NCBI RefSeq assembly: GCF_001544075.1
Contig: NZ_BCNT01000005.1
Location: forward strand, 124,001 to 188,000
DNA length: 64,000 nt
Reading direction: 5' to 3'
DNA from: Comamonas terrae
Lineage (GTDB): Bacteria; Pseudomonadota; Gammaproteobacteria; Burkholderiales; Burkholderiaceae_C
A model generated the notes under the pieces. The model did not search any database, was not told where the DNA came from, and saw only the letters and a program-made list of their open reading frames with translations. Positions 1 to 8,402 of this stretch are shown in pieces (the stretch's first letter is position 1; each line of letters opens with the position of its first letter). The position numbers and the translations under genes are program-made.

Positions 1-227
1 AGATTCTGGTTCGCCTGACACTGGCTGGCGCGATCTACATTACCTTCGTGTGCCTGTTGCCCGAATTCCTGATCCTGAAGTACAACGTCCCGTTCTACTT
101 CGGCGGTACATCGCTGCTGATTATTGTGGTGGTGACCATGGACTTCATGGCGCAGGTTCAGAACTACGTGATGTCGCAGCAATACGAGTCGCTCCTGAAA
201 AAAGCGAACTTCAAGGCTGGTATTTGA
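1..227 (+). CDS. secY: Preprotein translocase subunit SecY, C-terminal end (partial)
   Basis: Only the last 74 residues are in the window; the gene enters from the left edge in the frame that begins at base 3 and stops with TGA at 225-227. SecY is the pore of the Sec translocon in the inner membrane. The visible part has the last transmembrane helix (ending near [18 protein letters not shown]) and the short cytoplasmic tail [14 protein letters not shown], both typical of the SecY C-terminus. It is followed by rpmJ, rpsM and the rest of the alpha operon, the usual order at the end of the spc operon. The identification is firm from the tail sequence and the context. Confidence 0.95.
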   Translation, partial: ILVRLTLAGAIYITFVCLLPEFLILKYNVPFYFGGTSLLIIVVVTMDFMAQVQNYVMSQQYESLLKKANFKAGI

Positions 228-233
228 TGACAA

Positions 234-253
234 GGCTGCCCGGGTGGGCAGCC
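234..253 (+). other. Intercistronic hairpin between secY and rpmJ
   Basis: Perfect 8-bp stem GGCTGCCC/GGGCAGCC (234-241 with 246-253) with a 4-base loop, seven bases after the secY stop. There is no T-run, so it is more likely an RNA processing or stability element than a full terminator. The secY-rpmJ gap (228-348) holds no infA gene, although infA sits here in some other Betaproteobacteria. Confidence 0.5.
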
Positions 254-348
254 TGCCAAAAGTTAGTAGACGCCCATCGAGATCTATCGCGGGCAATGAG
301 TCCCCGGTCGATAGGCCGATAGTGGATGGAAAGTTTTAGGAGAATGAA

Positions 349-462
349 ATGAGAGTTTCGGCTTCGGTCAAGAAAATCTGCCGTAACTGCAAGATCATCC
401 GTCGCAAAGGTGTTGTGCGCGTGATCTGCACGGACCAGCGCCACAAGCAGCGCCAAGGTTGA
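349..462 (+). CDS. rpmJ: 50S ribosomal protein L36 (bL36)
   Basis: Thirty-seven residues starting [20 protein letters not shown] and ending KQRQG. L36 is a tiny zinc-binding protein of the large ribosomal subunit. The zinc ligands visible are the Cys pair CRNC, a later Cys in VICT and the His in RHKQ, the C+ (zinc-bearing) form. A Shine-Dalgarno TTAGGAG lies just before the ATG. It sits between secY and rpsM, its normal place, and is co-transcribed with rpsM 22 bases downstream. Confidence 0.95.
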   Translation: MRVSASVKKICRNCKIIRRKGVVRVICTDQRHKQRQG

Positions 463-484
463 TTGAAAGCATTAGAGGACTAAT

Positions 485-850
485 ATGGCACGTATTGCTG
501 GCATTAACATCCCGCCGCACAAGCATGCTGAAATCGGCCTGACCGCCATCTATGGCATCGGTCGTACAACAGCTCGCAAGATCTGCGAAGCCTGCGGCAT
601 CGAATATTCCAAGAAGATCAAGGATCTGACGGACGCCGATCTGGAAAAGATCCGCGACCAACTGGCTCCTCTGACGCTGGAAGGCGATCTGCGTCGTGAA
701 ACCACGATGAACATCAAGCGTCTGATGGACATCGGCTGCTACCGCGGTTTCCGTCATCGTCGTGGCCTGCCCATGCGCGGTCAGCGTACCCGCACGAATG
801 CCCGTACCCGCAAGGGTCCGCGCAAGGGCGCTGCGGCTTTGAAGAAATAA
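485..850 (+). CDS. rpsM: 30S ribosomal protein S13 (uS13)
   Basis: 121 residues beginning [20 protein letters not shown], with the helix-two-turn-helix region [16 protein letters not shown] and the basic tail [20 protein letters not shown] that contacts tRNA at the subunit interface. Length and motifs match the family. It is the first gene of the classical alpha operon (rpsM-rpsK-rpsD-rpoA-rplQ). In enteric bacteria, S4 represses translation from the rpsM leader; whether that control exists here cannot be read from the 22-base gap before it. Confidence 0.97.
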   Translation: MARIAGINIPPHKHAEIGLTAIYGIGRTTARKICEACGIEYSKKIKDLTDADLEKIRDQLAPLTLEGDLRRETTMNIKRLMDIGCYRGFRHRRGLPMRGQRTRTNARTRKGPRKGAAALKK

Positions 851-870
851 AGAGAGATTGAGAGATCACT

Positions 871-1275
871 ATGGCTAAGTCTCCCGCTAACAACGCAGCA
901 GCCCGCGTTCGCAAGAAGGTCCGCAAGAACATTTCGGACGGCATTGCACACGTGCACGCTTCGTTCAACAACACGATCATCACCATCACCGACCGCCAAG
1001 GCAACGCTCTGTCGTGGGCCTCGTCGGGTGGCCAGGGTTTCAAGGGTTCGCGCAAGTCGACTCCCTTTGCTGCCCAGGTGGCTTCGGAAGTGGCCGGTCG
1101 TGCTGCTATCGAACAGGGCATCAAGAACCTGGACGTCGAAATCAAGGGTCCCGGCCCCGGCCGTGAATCCTCGGTCCGCGCCCTGGGCGCCCTGGGCATC
1201 CGCATCACCTCCATCTCGGACGTGACGCCGGTTCCCCACAACGGCTGCCGCCCCCAAAAGCGTCGTCGTATCTAA
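871..1275 (+). CDS. rpsK: 30S ribosomal protein S11 (uS11)
   Basis: 134 residues. The family signature [17 protein letters not shown] lies at about residues 30-46, and the C-terminus ends in the conserved [18 protein letters not shown]11 lines the mRNA exit platform of the small subunit. The gene follows rpsM by 20 bases and has an AGAGATTGAGAG purine-rich stretch before the ATG. Length and order are standard. Confidence 0.97.
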   Translation: MAKSPANNAAARVRKKVRKNISDGIAHVHASFNNTIITITDRQGNALSWASSGGQGFKGSRKSTPFAAQVASEVAGRAAIEQGIKNLDVEIKGPGPGRESSVRALGALGIRITSISDVTPVPHNGCRPQKRRRI

Positions 1276-1363
1276 TCCCAACCAAGCCCACCGCCGCCCA
1301 GGTGCATCAGCATCGCGGGCGGCTCCCGTGTTTGTGCACGGCAGATGAAACAAAGGAAATCAA

Positions 1364-1987
1364 GTGGCACGTTATATCGGCCCCAAGGCCAAGCTCTCCC
1401 GCCGCGAAGGCACCGATCTGTTCCTGAAGAGCGCCCGTCGCTCCATCGCTGACAAGGCAAAGTTCGACACCAAGCCCGGTCAGCATGGCCGCACTTCCGG
1501 CCAGCGCACTTCCGACTATGGCCTGCAACTGCGTGAAAAGCAGAAGGTCAAGCGCATGTACGGCGTGCTGGAAAAGCAATTCCGCCGCTACTTCGAAGCT
1601 GCCGAGCGCAAGCGCGGCAACACCGGCGCCAACCTGCTGACGCTGCTGGAATCGCGCCTGGACAACGTCGTGTACCGCATGGGCTTCGGCTCCACCCGCT
1701 CGGAAGCCCGCCAGCTGGTGTCGCACAAGGCCATCACCGTGAACGGCCAGGCCGTGAACATCCCCTCCTACTCCGTGAAGGTGGGTGACGTGGTTGCCGT
1801 GCGCGAAAAGTCCAAGAAGCAGGCTCGCGTGGTCGAAGCCCTGCAACTGGCTTCCCAAGTGGGCTTCCCCGCATGGGTGGAAGTGGCTGCCGACAAGGCA
1901 GAAGGCACTTTCAAGAAGGCTCCTGACCGCGACGAATTCGGCTCTGACATCAACGAATCCCTGATCGTTGAGTTGTACTCGCGTTAA
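1364..1987 (+). CDS. rpsD: 30S ribosomal protein S4 (uS4)
   Basis: 207 residues beginning [20 protein letters not shown], with the S4 RNA-binding domain around [22 protein letters not shown]4 is a primary 16S rRNA binder and, in enteric bacteria, the autogenous repressor of the alpha operon. The start codon is GTG (1364-1366), chosen because AAAGGAAA lies five bases ahead and because the protein start matches the family. The 88-base gap after rpsK can fold a GCCGCCC/GGGCGGC stem. Confidence 0.97.
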   Translation: MARYIGPKAKLSRREGTDLFLKSARRSIADKAKFDTKPGQHGRTSGQRTSDYGLQLREKQKVKRMYGVLEKQFRRYFEAAERKRGNTGANLLTLLESRLDNVVYRMGFGSTRSEARQLVSHKAITVNGQAVNIPSYSVKVGDVVAVREKSKKQARVVEALQLASQVGFPAWVEVAADKAEGTFKKAPDRDEFGSDINESLIVELYSR

Positions 1988-2017
1988 TCCTTAGCAGCGA
2001 CATTTCTGTAAACCGTC

Positions 2018-2045
2018 CCCACGGCGCGAGGCATCGCGCCGTGGG
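2018..2045 (+). other. Strong intercistronic hairpin between rpsD and rpoA
   Basis: Perfect 12-bp stem CCCACGGCGCGA/TCGCGCCGTGGG with a GGCA loop, 30 bases after the rpsD stop and 55 bases before rpoA. No T-run follows, so it is probably not a full terminator. It could be a processing site or a partial terminator that sets the ratio of ribosomal protein to RNA polymerase alpha mRNA (inference). Confidence 0.55.
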
Positions 2046-2099
2046 TGCTTCACCAGCCTTACCGGTGTAACGAGCCGGGGGTATTGAGAGGAAGTCTGC

Positions 2100-3098
2100 A
2101 TGCAAACGAATTTGCTGAAGCCCAAGACAATCAATGTCGAACAGCTTGGCCACAACCGTGCCAAGGTGGTTCTGGAGCCGTTTGAGCGCGGCTACGGCCA
2201 TACGCTGGGCAATGCCCTGCGCCGTGTCCTGCTCTCGTCCATGGTGGGTTACGCAGCGACGGAAGTAACGATTGCCGGAGTGCTGCACGAGTACTCCTCG
2301 ATCGACGGTGTCCAGGAAGATGTGGTCAACATCCTGCTGAACCTCAAGGGTGTGGTGTTCAAGCTGCACAACCGCGACGAAGTCACGCTGAGCCTGCGCA
2401 AGGACGGCGAAGGCGTTGTCACGGCACGCGACATCCAGACGCCCCACGACGTGGAAATCGTCAACCCTGATCATGTGATCGCCAACCTGTCGCAAGGCGG
2501 CAAGCTGGACATGCAGATCAAGGTGGAAAAGGGCCGCGGCTATGTGCCCGGCAACGTGCGCCGCTACGGCGACGAGTCGACCAAGTCGATCGGCCGCATC
2601 GTGCTGGACGCGTCGTTCTCGCCCGTCAAGCGCGTGAGCTACGCCGTCGAATCCGCCCGCGTGGAACAGCGTACCGACCTGGACAAGCTGGTTCTGGAAA
2701 TCGAGACCAACGGCGCCATCACCGCTGAAGATGCCGTGCGCGCCTCCGCCAAGATCCTGGTGGAACAGCTGGCAGTCTTCGCCCAGCTGGACGGCGGCGA
2801 CATCGCCAGCGTGTTCGACGCTCCGGCCGGTGGCCGCGGTGCCGCGACCTCGTTCGACCCCATCCTGCTGCGTCCCGTGGACGAGCTGGAACTCACCGTG
2901 CGTTCGGCCAACTGCCTCAAGGCAGAAAACATCTACTACATCGGCGACCTTATCCAGCGTACCGAAAACGAGCTGCTCAAGACCCCGAATCTGGGTCGCA
3001 AGTCGCTCAACGAGATCAAGGAAGTCCTGGCTTCCCGCGGTCTGACGCTGGGCATGAAGCTCGAGAACTGGCCGCCTGCTGGCCTGGAAAAGCGTTAA
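2100..3098 (+). CDS. rpoA: DNA-directed RNA polymerase subunit alpha
   Basis: 332 residues. The N-terminal domain contains [17 protein letters not shown], the alpha dimerisation signature. The C-terminal domain carries [20 protein letters not shown] and the helix-hairpin-helix [18 protein letters not shown], which bind UP elements and activators. The subunit dimerises to seed RNA polymerase assembly. The usual length for this family is about 325-335. ATG at 2100 is preceded by GAGGAAG. It lies between rpsD and rplQ, the universal proteobacterial arrangement. Confidence 0.98.
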   Translation: MQTNLLKPKTINVEQLGHNRAKVVLEPFERGYGHTLGNALRRVLLSSMVGYAATEVTIAGVLHEYSSIDGVQEDVVNILLNLKGVVFKLHNRDEVTLSLRKDGEGVVTARDIQTPHDVEIVNPDHVIANLSQGGKLDMQIKVEKGRGYVPGNVRRYGDESTKSIGRIVLDASFSPVKRVSYAVESARVEQRTDLDKLVLEIETNGAITAEDAVRASAKILVEQLAVFAQLDGGDIASVFDAPAGGRGAATSFDPILLRPVDELELTVRSANCLKAENIYYIGDLIQRTENELLKTPNLGRKSLNEIKEVLASRGLTLGMKLENWPPAGLEKR

Positions 3099-3099
3099 T

Positions 3100-3108
3100 T
3101 GCTACAAT
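3100..3108 (+). promoter_or_regulatory. Candidate extended -10 promoter upstream of rplQ
   Basis: TGCTACAAT is an extended -10 (TGn-TACAAT) placed right after the rpoA stop and about 115 bases before rplQ. A closely similar TGCTATAAT precedes the tRNA-fMet gene 530 bases downstream. No convincing -35 was found. It may give rplQ and the tRNA an internal promoter; the call rests on sequence likeness only. Confidence 0.4.
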
Positions 3109-3223
3109 AGCGGGCTCTGCCGAGATCCTTGGTCTTGGCGGGAAGCCCAAGTGCCTCGGGCAGTACCTGATACGGCTGCCCGATTTAATTTAGAAAAGAT
3201 CGAAAGATCAAAGGAAAAGCACC

Positions 3224-3610
3224 ATGCGTCACGGTCACGGCCTCCGCAAACTGAACCGCACTTCTTCGCATCGCAAGGCGATGCTGCAGAACATGATGAA
3301 CTCGCTGATCGAACACGAAGCGATCAAGACCACGGTCCCCAAGGCCAAGGAACTGCGCAAGGTCATCGAGCCCATGATCACCCTGGCCAAGGTTGACACC
3401 GTTGCCAACCGCCGCCTGGCTTTCGACCGCCTGCGCGACCGCGACAGCGTGACCAAGCTGTTCAACGTGCTGGGTCCCCGCAACGCCAAGCGTCCCGGCG
3501 GCTACACCCGTATCCTGAAGATGGGCTTCCGCGTGGGCGACAACGCTCCCATGGCCTATGTGGAACTGGTCGAGCGCGCTGAAGAAGCAGCTGAAGCCAA
3601 GGCTGAATAA
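3224..3610 (+). CDS. rplQ: 50S ribosomal protein L17 (bL17)
   Basis: 128 residues beginning [20 protein letters not shown], the diagnostic L17 start, and containing [21 protein letters not shown]17 sits near the peptide exit tunnel of the large subunit. The ATG follows AAAGGAAAAGC. The protein has a short acidic/Ala tail ([12 protein letters not shown]) often seen in Burkholderiales. It is the last gene of the alpha operon; tRNA-fMet follows at once. Confidence 0.97.
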   Translation: MRHGHGLRKLNRTSSHRKAMLQNMMNSLIEHEAIKTTVPKAKELRKVIEPMITLAKVDTVANRRLAFDRLRDRDSVTKLFNVLGPRNAKRPGGYTRILKMGFRVGDNAPMAYVELVERAEEAAEAKAE

Positions 3611-3630
3611 GCCGCAGCAGGCCCAAAGCC

Positions 3631-3639
3631 TGCTATAAT
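3631..3639 (+). promoter_or_regulatory. Extended -10 promoter of tRNA-fMet
   Basis: TGCTATAAT, a near-perfect extended -10, ends 10 bases before the mature tRNA 5' end, so transcription would start only a few bases upstream of the tRNA. It forms the right arm of a small hairpin AGCAGGC/GCCTGCT (3615-3633 region), so rplQ read-through RNA would fold across it. Confidence 0.65.
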
Positions 3640-3649
3640 TTGGAATTAC

Positions 3650-3726
<77 letters not shown>

Positions 3727-3731
3727 AATTG

Positions 3732-3765
3732 AAAAAGGTCACGACAGAGTCGTGACCTTTTTTTT
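3732..3765 (+). terminator. Intrinsic terminator of the alpha operon/tRNA-fMet unit
   Basis: Stem AAAAAGGTCACGAC/GTCGTGACCTTTTT with loop AGA, followed by a run of eight T. It starts five bases after the tRNA CCA. The A-rich left arm makes it potentially bidirectional, which suits the minus-strand gene that ends at 3797. Confidence 0.9.
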
Positions 3766-3796
3766 ACCCATTGCATGGGTGGCCGAAGCCCCTCTT

Positions 3797-4123
3797 TCAG
3801 GGAGACGTGCCCCCGAACTGCGTGCCGACACGGTGACGCAGGTGCTCGCGCACACGCTGGGCGATCACATGGGCGATTTCCGGGCTCAGCCCCTCGCTGA
3901 TATGCAGCACTTCGGTGTAGTGCAGATACAGCAGGCCGCGCAGCGTCCGGAACGATGCCTCGTGCTCTGCGCCGCAGACACCGGCATCGTTGGCCAGCAC
4001 GCGCTCAATCGCACCCGGTTCAAGCAGTGCAATCTTGCAGATGGCGGCCTGGCGCACGATCTCCAGGTCGATTTCCTCGAGGCGGCTCTCCCACTCATGG
4101 GGCAAGAAGCGGTTGGCTGGCAT
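3797..4123 (-). CDS. Hypothetical protein, small conserved-looking
   Basis: 108 residues, beginning MPANRFLPHEWESRLEEIDL. I do not recognise the family. It has no signal peptide or membrane segment and reads as an all-helical cytoplasmic protein with one Cys pair region (AGVCGAEHEA). The ATG at 4123 is chosen over an in-frame GTG 21 bases upstream because AGGAGA lies ten bases before it. It ends against the terminator of the ribosomal operon. Codon use looks like that of its neighbours, which supports a real gene; the function is unknown. Confidence 0.6.
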   Translation of the reverse strand: MPANRFLPHEWESRLEEIDLEIVRQAAICKIALLEPGAIERVLANDAGVCGAEHEASFRTLRGLLYLHYTEVLHISEGLSPEIAHVIAQRVREHLRHRVGTQFGGTSP

Positions 4124-4399
4124 GTAGGCGGTTCTCCTGTTCACTCCATGGGCATGCGATACAGCATGTCCTGTGCCGGGATATTGGCATGCGTGAGGAC
4201 CCGATAGCGGTTTTTGGGGGGGCGCTCTTGATGCGGGTCAACCTTCGGCGGCGCACAAGCCGGCGGGCGGGCGTGGAACCTGCGGCCTGCCTCATGATGT
4301 CAGCCATGCGGCGCAGCCCGCAATGCCCGTGCAGGCTCTTGGGGTTCTGCTTCGGGCAGTTGCCGGTTCCAGCGCCGCAGCGGCAAAGAAAGGACTTAC

Positions 4400-5905
4400 A
4401 TGATCGGGAATATCGCGTCGCTGTTCCGCTACTTCAAGTCGGCCGTACCGTTTCGCCTGCTGCCCGCCCTGACGGCAACCCTGGTGCTGGTCGGACTGCT
4501 GTTGCTGCCCGTTCCCGAAGGCCTGAGTCCCAAGGCCTGGCAACTGGTCGCCATCTTCCTGACGACCATCGTGGCCATCATCCTCAAGGTCATGCCCATC
4601 GGCGTGATGGCCTTGATGGCCATCGTCATCGTTTCGCTGTCCCAGGTGACCTCCGGCTCGTCCAAGGGCGCGATCGCCGATGCACTGAGCAGCTTCTCAA
4701 ATCCGCTGATCTGGCTGATCGTGGTGGCCGTCCTCATCTCGCGGGGTCTCAAAAAGACAGGTCTGGGCAATCGCATCGGCCTGATGTTCATCGCACTGCT
4801 GGGCCGGCGCACCCTGGGCATAGGCTACGGCCTGGCGATCTGCGAGCTGGTGCTCGCGCCGTTCACGCCCAGCAATACGGCGCGCGGCGGTGGCATCGTG
4901 CATCCGATCATGAAATCCATCGCCAATGCCTTCGAGTCGGATCCGGCCAAGGGCACGCAAGGCAAGGTCGGCACCTACCTGGCGCTGGTCAACTACCATG
5001 CCAACCCGATCACCTCGGCCATGTTCCTGACCGCGACTGCCCCCAACCCGCTGGTCGTGGATCTGGTGGCCAAGGCCACAGGCCAGTCCCTGCACCTGAG
5101 CTGGACCACCTGGGCCCTGTACATGCTGCTGCCAGGCCTGCTGTGCCTGCTGCTGATGCCGCTGGCCATCTATCTGCTGTCGCCACCCGAACTCAGGGCC
5201 ACGCCCAATGCCGTGGAATATGCACGTGCCGAGATGGCCCGCATGGGGCCGCTGTCGGGCAAGGAGCGCGTGATGCTGGGCACCTTCGGCATGATGCTGC
5301 TGCTCTGGGCCAACGTGCCGCAGATGCTGTTCGGCCCGGCGTTCACGCTGGATCCGACCGTGGTGGCCTTCCTGGGCCTGTTCACCCTGATCATCACGGG
5401 CACCATCGACTGGGACGATGTGCTGTCCGAGAAAAGCGCCTGGGACACGTTGATCTGGTTCGGCGCCCTGGTCATGCTGGCCGAGCAGCTCAACAGGCTG
5501 GGCGTGGTCGCCTGGTTCGCCGAGGGCATGAAGAACGCCATCGTCGCCAGCGGCCTTGGCTGGCTGTCCGTGGCGGCCATCCTGGTGGGCGTCTTTGTGT
5601 TCTCGCACTATCTGTTTGCCAGCACCACGGCCCATATCAGCGCCATGATGCTGGCCTTTCTGACCGTGGGCGCGCAGCTGATACCGCCGGACTATGTGGT
5701 CCCGTTCATGCTGATGATGGCGGCGGGCTCGGCCATCATGATGACGCTGACGCACTATGCGACCGGCACTTCGCCCATCATCTTCGGCAGCGGCTATGTC
5801 TCGCTGGGCACCTGGTGGCGCGTGGGCGCGGCCATGTGCATGCTCGAACTGCTGGTTTTCGCCGTGGTCGGCTGCGGCTGGTGGAAGCTGCTGGGCCTGT
5901 GGTGA
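4400..5905 (+). CDS. DASS-family divalent anion:sodium (di/tricarboxylate) transporter
   Basis: 501 residues with about twelve hydrophobic segments. The two family hairpin motifs are visible: TPSNTARGGGIVHPI near residue 155 and TATAPNPLVVDL near residue 213, and a second-half repeat around THYATGTSPIIFGSGY. This family (CitT, TtdT, SLC13 relatives) moves dicarboxylates or citrate across the inner membrane. AAAGGA precedes the ATG by six bases. The D-lactate dehydrogenase-type gene starts ten bases after the stop, so the two form an operon; a joint role in importing and processing a C4 or hydroxy acid is plausible but not proven. The exact substrate cannot be read. Confidence 0.85.
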   Translation: MIGNIASLFRYFKSAVPFRLLPALTATLVLVGLLLLPVPEGLSPKAWQLVAIFLTTIVAIILKVMPIGVMALMAIVIVSLSQVTSGSSKGAIADALSSFSNPLIWLIVVAVLISRGLKKTGLGNRIGLMFIALLGRRTLGIGYGLAICELVLAPFTPSNTARGGGIVHPIMKSIANAFESDPAKGTQGKVGTYLALVNYHANPITSAMFLTATAPNPLVVDLVAKATGQSLHLSWTTWALYMLLPGLLCLLLMPLAIYLLSPPELRATPNAVEYARAEMARMGPLSGKERVMLGTFGMMLLLWANVPQMLFGPAFTLDPTVVAFLGLFTLIITGTIDWDDVLSEKSAWDTLIWFGALVMLAEQLNRLGVVAWFAEGMKNAIVASGLGWLSVAAILVGVFVFSHYLFASTTAHISAMMLAFLTVGAQLIPPDYVVPFMLMMAAGSAIMMTLTHYATGTSPIIFGSGYVSLGTWWRVGAAMCMLELLVFAVVGCGWWKLLGLW

Positions 5906-5915
5906 GGAACGTTGT

Positions 5916-6911
5916 ATGAAAACTGCCGTATTCAGCGCACGCCGCTACGACCAGGCCCTGCTGGCCGAAGCCAATCGGGCGGCCGGCCATGAGCTGCTCT
6001 TCATCCAGGATAGGCTGACGGCGGAGACCGCGGCGCTGGCGCGCGGTTGTGCGGCCGTCTGTGTCTTCGTCAACGACTGCGTGGATGCCGAGGTGCTGCA
6101 GCGGCTGGCGGACCAGGGTACGCGCCTGGTGGCCACGCGCTCCACGGGCTACAACCATATCGATGCAGCTGCGGCCGGACGGCTGGGCGTGGCCGTGGTG
6201 CGCGTGACCGACTATTCGCCGCACTCGGTGGCCGAGTTTGCCGTGGGCCTGCTGCTGGCCGTCAACCGCAAGATCGCGCGTGCCAGCATGCGCACGCGCG
6301 AGGGAAATTTCGAGCTCGACGGCCTGATGGGCTTCGATCTGCACGGCAAGACCGTGGGCGTGATCGGCACGGGCAAGATCGGCAGCATCTTCGCGCGCAT
6401 CATGCTTGGCTTCGGTTGCGCGGTGCTGGGCCATGACACACACACCGATCCGGCCTTCGAGCAGTCGGGCGGACGCTATGTTCCCGTGCGCGAGCTGCTG
6501 GCCGGCTCGGACGTGATCTCGCTGCACTGCCCCTTGACCGAGGAGACGCATCACATCGTAGATGCAGCCTCGCTGGCGCAGGTGAAGCGCGGCACCATCC
6601 TCGTCAACACCAGCCGCGGCGGTCTCGTGGACACCGAGGCTGCGGTGCAGGCGCTCAAGAGCGGCCAGCTCGGCGGCCTGGCCATCGATGTCTACGAGCA
6701 GGAGGCCAGCCTGTTCTTCCAGGACCTGTCGTCCACCATCATCACGGACGACGTGATCCAGCGCCTGGTGTCCTTCCCCAATGTCATCGTCACCGGCCAC
6801 CAGGCTTTCTTCACCGTGGAGGCCATAGGCCAGATCATGGCGACCACCCTGGGCAGCATCACCGCCTTCGAGCGCGGCGAGCCGCTGCTCCACCGCATCC
6901 CCGGCAACTGA
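5916..6911 (+). CDS. ldhA: D-2-hydroxyacid dehydrogenase, D-lactate dehydrogenase (LdhA) type
   Basis: 331 residues, the usual length of fermentative NAD-dependent D-lactate dehydrogenase. The Rossmann motif is GKTVGVIGTGKIG; the catalytic set is Arg in NTSRGGLVD, Glu in DVYEQE, and His in VTGHQAFFT. The LdhA-specific insert EASLFFQDLSS follows the Glu. ATG at 5916 is chosen because the protein starts MKTAVFSARRYD like LdhA; a longer frame upstream would overlap the transporter gene. Reaction: pyruvate + NADH to D-lactate. It could act on another 2-keto acid, but the insert favours D-lactate. Confidence 0.88.
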   Translation: MKTAVFSARRYDQALLAEANRAAGHELLFIQDRLTAETAALARGCAAVCVFVNDCVDAEVLQRLADQGTRLVATRSTGYNHIDAAAAGRLGVAVVRVTDYSPHSVAEFAVGLLLAVNRKIARASMRTREGNFELDGLMGFDLHGKTVGVIGTGKIGSIFARIMLGFGCAVLGHDTHTDPAFEQSGGRYVPVRELLAGSDVISLHCPLTEETHHIVDAASLAQVKRGTILVNTSRGGLVDTEAAVQALKSGQLGGLAIDVYEQEASLFFQDLSSTIITDDVIQRLVSFPNVIVTGHQAFFTVEAIGQIMATTLGSITAFERGEPLLHRIPGN

Positions 6912-7056
6912 GCCGGGCTGCCGGCACCTCACCGCAGGCCTGGGCCGGGGCCTTTGCAGGCAGGGCCGATGCAGCGCGCGGGCATGGGCTGAACGGGGCA
7001 ACGCTAGAATAGCGTCCCTTTGCCGATGCGCAGCCCACAGCAGGTGGGCATTTTTT

Positions 7057-8337
7057 ATGGCGGCCGCCCGGGCTGCGCCACCTTCCATGACGTTTGCTTT
7101 TTCCGCCGCCACACTGGGCATCGATTTCGGAACTTCCAACTCGGCCGCAGCCTGCCGGGTGCCGGGCCAGGCTGCGCGCCTGCTGCCGCTGGAAGGCGGC
7201 GCCACTGGCATGCCCACGGCGCTATTCTTCAATACCGAGGAACAGCGCACGCATTTCGGCCGCGATGCCATGGCCCAGTACCTGGAAGGCGAGGAGGGGC
7301 GGCTGATGCGCTCGCTCAAGAGCCTGCTGGGCAGCAGCCTGCTGCAGGAAAAGACCGCGGTGCATGGCAGGCTGGTGAGCTACCAGGACATCATCGGCAT
7401 CTTCCTCAGGCATGTGGCCGACCAGGCCCGGCACGCTCTGGACGGCCGTCTGCCCGAGCGCGTGGTGCTGGGCAGGCCTGTGCACTTCGTCGACGCCCAT
7501 CCCGAGCGGGATCGCCTGGCGCAGGAGTCGCTGGCCGCCGCGGCGCGCACGGCCGGGCTGGGCGAAGTGAGCTTCCAGCTGGAGCCGATCGCGGCCGCGC
7601 TGGACTACGAGCAGCGCCTGGAGCGCGAGTCCGTGGTGCTGGTGGTCGACATCGGCGGCGGCACCTCGGACTTCACCGTGGTGCGCCTGGGGCCCGAGCA
7701 GGCCCGCCATGCCGACCGTACGCAGGATATCCTGGCCACCACGGGCGTGCACATCGGTGGCACGGACTTCGACCACCGGCTCAATGTGGAGCAGCTCATG
7801 CCGCTGCTGGGCTATCGGCACCTGGGGCCCAGCGGCCGCGAAGTGCCCAGCCGCGTGTTCTTCGACCTGTCCACCTGGCATCTGATCCAGTGGCTGTATT
7901 CGCCCAAGGCGCCGGCCTCGGCCCGCGCGCTGCGCAGCGACTACCGGGACCTGCATCTGCACCAGCGGCTGATGCGGGTCCTGGAGGCGCGCGAAGGCCA
8001 CCGGCTGGCCAATGCCGTGGAGCAGGCCAAGATCGCAGCGTCGAGCCGCCATGCGGCCGCAGCGGTGGAGCTGGGCTGGCTGGAGCCGGATCTGGCCGCC
8101 GAGATCACGCCCGAAGTGCTGGGCCGCCAGTTGCAGGGACTGCTGCAGCAGGTCGTGGCCTGCGCGGCGGAATGCGTGCAGCAGGCCGGTGTCGCGGCGC
8201 CCGATGCCATCTACCTGACCGGCGGCTCGTCGGCGCTGCGCACCTTGCGCGATGCCCTGCGGCGGCAGTTTCCAGGTGTGCCGCAGGTCGAGGGCGACCT
8301 GTTTGGCGGCGTGGCCACAGGGCTGGCCTACGCCTGA
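7057..8337 (+). CDS. HSP70-like ATPase without substrate-binding domain (YegD type)
   Basis: About 420 residues of actin/HSP70 fold. Phosphate-1 motif LGIDFGTSNSAA is near residue 20, phosphate-2 motif VVDIGGGTSDFTVV near residue 204, and the adenosine motif YLTGGSSALRTL near residue 393. It lacks the beta-sandwich peptide-binding domain of DnaK, as does YegD. ATG 7057 has AGGTGG nine bases ahead; ATG 7087 (MTFAFSAATLGIDFG) would trim an Ala-rich extension and fits homologues better, so the start is uncertain. A weak -10 TAGAAT lies at 7005-7010. The chaperone role and client are not known. Confidence 0.85.
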   Translation: MAAARAAPPSMTFAFSAATLGIDFGTSNSAAACRVPGQAARLLPLEGGATGMPTALFFNTEEQRTHFGRDAMAQYLEGEEGRLMRSLKSLLGSSLLQEKTAVHGRLVSYQDIIGIFLRHVADQARHALDGRLPERVVLGRPVHFVDAHPERDRLAQESLAAAARTAGLGEVSFQLEPIAAALDYEQRLERESVVLVVDIGGGTSDFTVVRLGPEQARHADRTQDILATTGVHIGGTDFDHRLNVEQLMPLLGYRHLGPSGREVPSRVFFDLSTWHLIQWLYSPKAPASARALRSDYRDLHLHQRLMRVLEAREGHRLANAVEQAKIAASSRHAAAAVELGWLEPDLAAEITPEVLGRQLQGLLQQVVACAAECVQQAGVAAPDAIYLTGGSSALRTLRDALRRQFPGVPQVEGDLFGGVATGLAYA

Positions 8338-8342
8338 TGCTT

Positions 8343-8402
8343 ATCTAAAATAAGAGCTGCAATCGCTTGATGGACAAGCGTTTCATGCGAATTTGGCCTT
8401 TA
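8343..8402 (+). repeat. Possible degenerate copy of the low-GC palindromic repeat family
   Basis: AAAATAAGAGCTGCAATCGC followed by GCTTGATGGACAAGCG fits the pattern of the copies at 20811, 27566, 39957 and 52455 (A-run, AGCTG, GCGC-like core, palindromic middle). It lies between the convergent HSP70-like and rsmI genes. The right arm is poorly matched, so this is the weakest copy. Confidence 0.35.

Noticed and set aside
7005..7010. TAGAAT as -10 of the HSP70-like gene
   Set aside because: No acceptable -35 at 16-18 bases; noted in the gene entry but not listed as a promoter.
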